64,000 nucleotides of DNA from assembly GCF_000150275.1 (NCBI RefSeq), contig NW_002060945.1:6907751-6971750 (forward strand), in the 5' to 3' direction. Below the pieces are notes generated by a model. The model saw only the letters and a program-made list of their open reading frames with translations, searched no databases and was not told the DNA's origin. This stretch comes from Trichoplax adhaerens. Lineage: Eukaryota; Placozoa; Uniplacotomia; Trichoplacea; Trichoplacidae. Below, one piece after another: positions 61,205-64,000 of the stretch (position 1 is the first letter of the stretch; each line of letters begins with the position of its first letter). The translations under genes were made by a program, and so were the position numbers.

Positions 61205-61427
61205 GAGAACAAGCGGGGCCAAGTGTACAGTACATGTATATGTACTGTACACTGTAGAAGGTCTCTCGTGCACACTGACTTTACAGTGTGCAGTGTACAG
61301 TACAGGAACGCATACTGCCACTGTACTGTACAGTAAATCACGGCCTACAGTACAGTACTACTGTATTTACTGTACTGTATGTACTGTACTGTACTGTACT
61401 GTAATTTTATGGTAATTTTATGGTAAT
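61205..61427. repeat. ACTGT microsatellite and palindromes just upstream of the PhoD-like gene
   Basis: Clusters of GTACAG words, then ~5 tandem GTACT units at 61381-61402, then a short ATTTTATGGTA direct repeat to ~61427. Confidence 0.85.
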
Positions 61428-61492
61428 AGTATTACGTCGTTGAGAAAGCCAAGGCGAAAGCACTGGTAATTCATCGGCATAGTTGATGCAAA

Positions 61493-63735
61493 ATGGTAGC
61501 GAAAATGAGCGATTTAAAGTTCTTGACCAAGGTGATCTTCATACCTACTATGCTGATACTTGGTGTAAGTGGAGGTCAAACTTCCGATTACTACAATCAA
61601 AGTGTTATCAGTACTGTCGCCTTTGGCAGCTGCAGGTATGCAAATTTATTGAATGAATAAAGTATAGCAGGATGAAAATCAAGAGTTACCCCTACTGCAT
61701 GCCTCCGTCATATCCTACAAGTTAGTAAGCTCATCGGTAGATCTACAGTTCCAGTATATTATCAACTTGAAACAATTTACCGAGTGGAAGCTGCATAGAT
61801 GACGCATACAGTAAAGTATGGAGTCCTCAATTTCACATCGGAGTAGTATAAGTACAATGTACCATAGACCAACGGTCGATAATACGGTACAGTATACACT
61901 TCAATAGAGCTGGTATTTATTTGCAAGGAATTTTGACTACCTTGATCGAAATTGAAGCTGCACGATTTTAAAAATCGGTGATGAAATTCGTACTGTACAA
62001 GCTAGTCAGGCATAAATACACATGCCAACTCACTACTAGACCATAGCATACAGTGCACGCTATCGGCCTACCTGAAGTAGTCTCAATTTCACATCCAAGT
62101 CCAATGTACCATGTGCAATGGTAGTATCAGCATTAGGCGCAATCCAGTCTACGCTTGAATACAACTAATGTTTATCTGTATTGGCTAGAATCTTCACTAC
62201 TTTGATCGGAATGAAAGCTGCATAATTTAAATGATCGGTAATAAGATTCATACAAGCTAGCCAGGCACCAATACACATGCTAACGAGCTGCTAGACCATA
62301 GCATACAATACACGTTATTGGACCACCTGAAATTTCTAGAGCTACTTCAATTTAATGTTCATTTATTGATCGATAGATTTACAGCAGTATTCGATGCAAG
62401 CGCTTTCACTACATGCAATCTGGATAAGTATTGTAGATGTCGACGTGATTGCATGTTTCTCCATCCACTTTGAATCTTCACAGCGTCGATCAAACGTCTC
62501 CAAATGATCTACACGTTACATGATATAAAATGTATCACGCTTTCATAATCAATTATCCACTAAATATTATTATTTAACCCAGCTTGACATAGAGTTTGTT
62601 CATCTCAGTATTAATCATGAACGAATTAAAACAATAAAATACTCCTAAGCACTACCACCATCGGTATACTATGATTAGCGACTAGTTGATTACAGCATTA
62701 ACAGTATAAAAGTCGTCTTACTGCAAACTGATAGAGCTATTTCAATTCAATCATCAAGCTTACTATGATGTTATTATAAACTAATCTACATCATTTCTAT
62801 GCCTTAGCAAGAATAGTTTACCACAAACAATTTGGCAAAGTGTTATTGGACAAAAGCCAGATTTATTCGTTTGGCTAGGTGATGGTAAGTCCGAAAGGGT
62901 AGACTCTATTTTGCTATAACAACAATGCTTATAACCTTAAATTATATTAGGTACCTGTTGAACTACTTGTTAAGTTTTATTATCAACTAATTAATCTTAC
63001 TAATTCGCATGTATGAATTATTTACTGTCAGATAAAGTCGTTAACAAATCATATTTGCAATTAAAATACTTGTATCTGCACGCGTTATAATTTGCTCGCC
63101 TTCTACAATACTACAAAGTGTATCAATCAACTGAAATAAAAGCTACAACCGATCTTTATCAACACTATACGACATACGTATACTCATATACAGTATAGAA
63201 TTGACCTATTACGGCAACTTATTAAATTGAGCTTAGTTTACGCTTTCCCTAACCACGGTAGCTCAAAAATTTTACTCTACCAATATTTTAAAATTGATTA
63301 AAGATATAATCACACTACAATATGCAAGCCTTGATGGATACTAAATGACGATAGCATTGCTATCACCTTAGATGTAAGCAAGCTCCATTCGCTCTGCAAG
63401 TATCTTAATACCGTCTAAGTGCACATCAAGATACCTTTTATTCATGTATTTTTATAAGGTGTCACAATTAATATTCGTTTTATAATCCATCGATCTTTTT
63501 GTAGACTAAATAATTAAAGTAGTCAATATAGTAACGAGTTAAGCATCTTATTCCTTCATGATAACTACTATCCGCTTCAATGAAACAAGAACTAATAAGA
63601 TAATTTGATATTCACCAAACTTGCGATATAGTGGTCTACGCGGATCGCAGAATTCTACCATTTGTATGGACTCGTAATCCACCAGAAGTTGTAGAAGATA
63701 TCTATATGCGCTTCTATAACAATACTGCATACAAG
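61493..63735 (+). CDS. PhoD-like metallophosphatase, N-terminal part (runs off the window)
   Basis: PhoD-type phosphatases are metal-dependent phosphomono/diesterases, often secreted. Exons seen: 61493-61635, 62808-62884 and 63632-63735, joining in frame (108 residues). The protein starts with a hydrophobic stretch (VIFIPTMLILGVSGG, residues ~14-28), a likely signal peptide. Then come VAFGSCSKNSLPQTIWQSV and KPDLFVWLGDVVYADRR. FGSC and WLGD-YAD are the family's first blocks, with Asp of GD an expected metal ligand. The third exon ends IYMRFYNNTAYK, matching the segment before the usual WDDHD block, which must lie beyond 64000. The start could also be the second in-frame Met, four codons later. 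Intron 1 is 1172 bp and holds a tandem repeat. Confidence 0.82.
61770..62360. repeat. Diverged ~256-bp tandem repeat in PhoD-like intron 1
   Basis: TCAATTTCACATC recurs at ~61828 and ~62083. CTTTGATCGGAATGAAAGCTGCA-type words recur at ~61940 and ~62199. CCATAGCATACA recurs at ~62041 and ~62296. About 2.3 units. Confidence 0.85.
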
Positions 63736-64000
63736 GTATTATTCCCTATTTTATACAGATCACAAGACTATTGGCTCATGTACTTACAAATATTAAAGGA
63801 ATTTCGAGAAACCGCTCTCATTAGACCTAATAATGCTTATTCTACTTGTATATGGCATGCATATCTTGCTTAATTGATTCTAATATTCTTAGTTTATGGG
63901 TATTCTGGATCTAATTTTAATAGCTAATCAAATCTTGCTAGTAATGTTCGTAAATATACTATTAACACTTTCGATCTATATGCTATACTTAATCTACTTA
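63736..64000. other. Intron of the PhoD-like gene to the window end
   Basis: Begins with a GTATTA donor after AAG. An open frame continues to 63873 but does not match the expected family sequence, so this is read as intron. Confidence 0.5.

Larger units (their letters stand above)
56132..61492. other. Repeat-rich intergenic region, no gene seen
   Basis: Holds a diverged ~300-bp tandem array, a 132-bp tandem duplication, a GC-rich TCCGG microsatellite near 57870-57897 and dense ACTGT/ACAGT palindrome clusters at 58.0-58.4, 59.55-59.65, 60.69-60.93 and 61.2-61.41 kb. Open frames inside the palindromic DNA are low-complexity and unlikely to be genes. The 5' flank of the PhoD-like gene is at the right end. 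Confidence 0.65.

Overview
The window looks like AT-rich nuclear DNA from an animal with a compact genome. Genes are split by short GT-AG introns. The spliced genes match animal families: a ClC-6/7-type chloride transporter, AMACR, the RabGAP USP6NL/RN-tre, the ATAC-complex subunit YEATS2 and a probable BCL2L12-like protein. A placozoan (Trichoplax/Hoilungia-like) is my best guess from gene content, base composition and intron size, but I could not test this. I see no prokaryotic, viral or transposase genes.

Layout. 506-3418 (+) holds the last nine exons of a ClC chloride channel/exchanger. 6519-8182 (+) is a complete three-exon AMACR. 10144-35721 is a cluster of six intronless GT31 glycosyltransferase genes in the orientation - - - + - +. 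The first two are about 95% identical and sit inside a tandem segmental duplication (about 9.6-14.2 kb and 14.8-21.9 kb). The duplicated intergenic DNA is far more diverged than the genes, which suggests gene conversion. 40846-44615 (+) is a complete 12-exon USP6NL. 45891-51143 (-) is a complete 17-exon YEATS2, converging on USP6NL. 53618-56131 (-) is a four-exon gene with a BH2-like C-terminus. 61493-63735 (+) is the 5' part of a PhoD-like metallophosphatase that leaves the window.

The space between genes holds many diverged tandem repeats (units of about 50 to 300 bp), one nearly perfect 132-bp tandem duplication, and dense clusters of ACTGT/ACAGT pentamers that form palindromes (37-39 kb and 58-61.4 kb). 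Exon models were built by hand. Reading frame is kept across every proposed junction of all six spliced genes. The weakest points are one 29-nt YEATS2 microexon, one YEATS2 donor, and the family assignment of the BCL2L12-like gene.

The neighbours do not form one pathway. The only functional grouping is the glycosyltransferase cluster, which predicts a lineage-specific set of Golgi beta-1,3-transferases.
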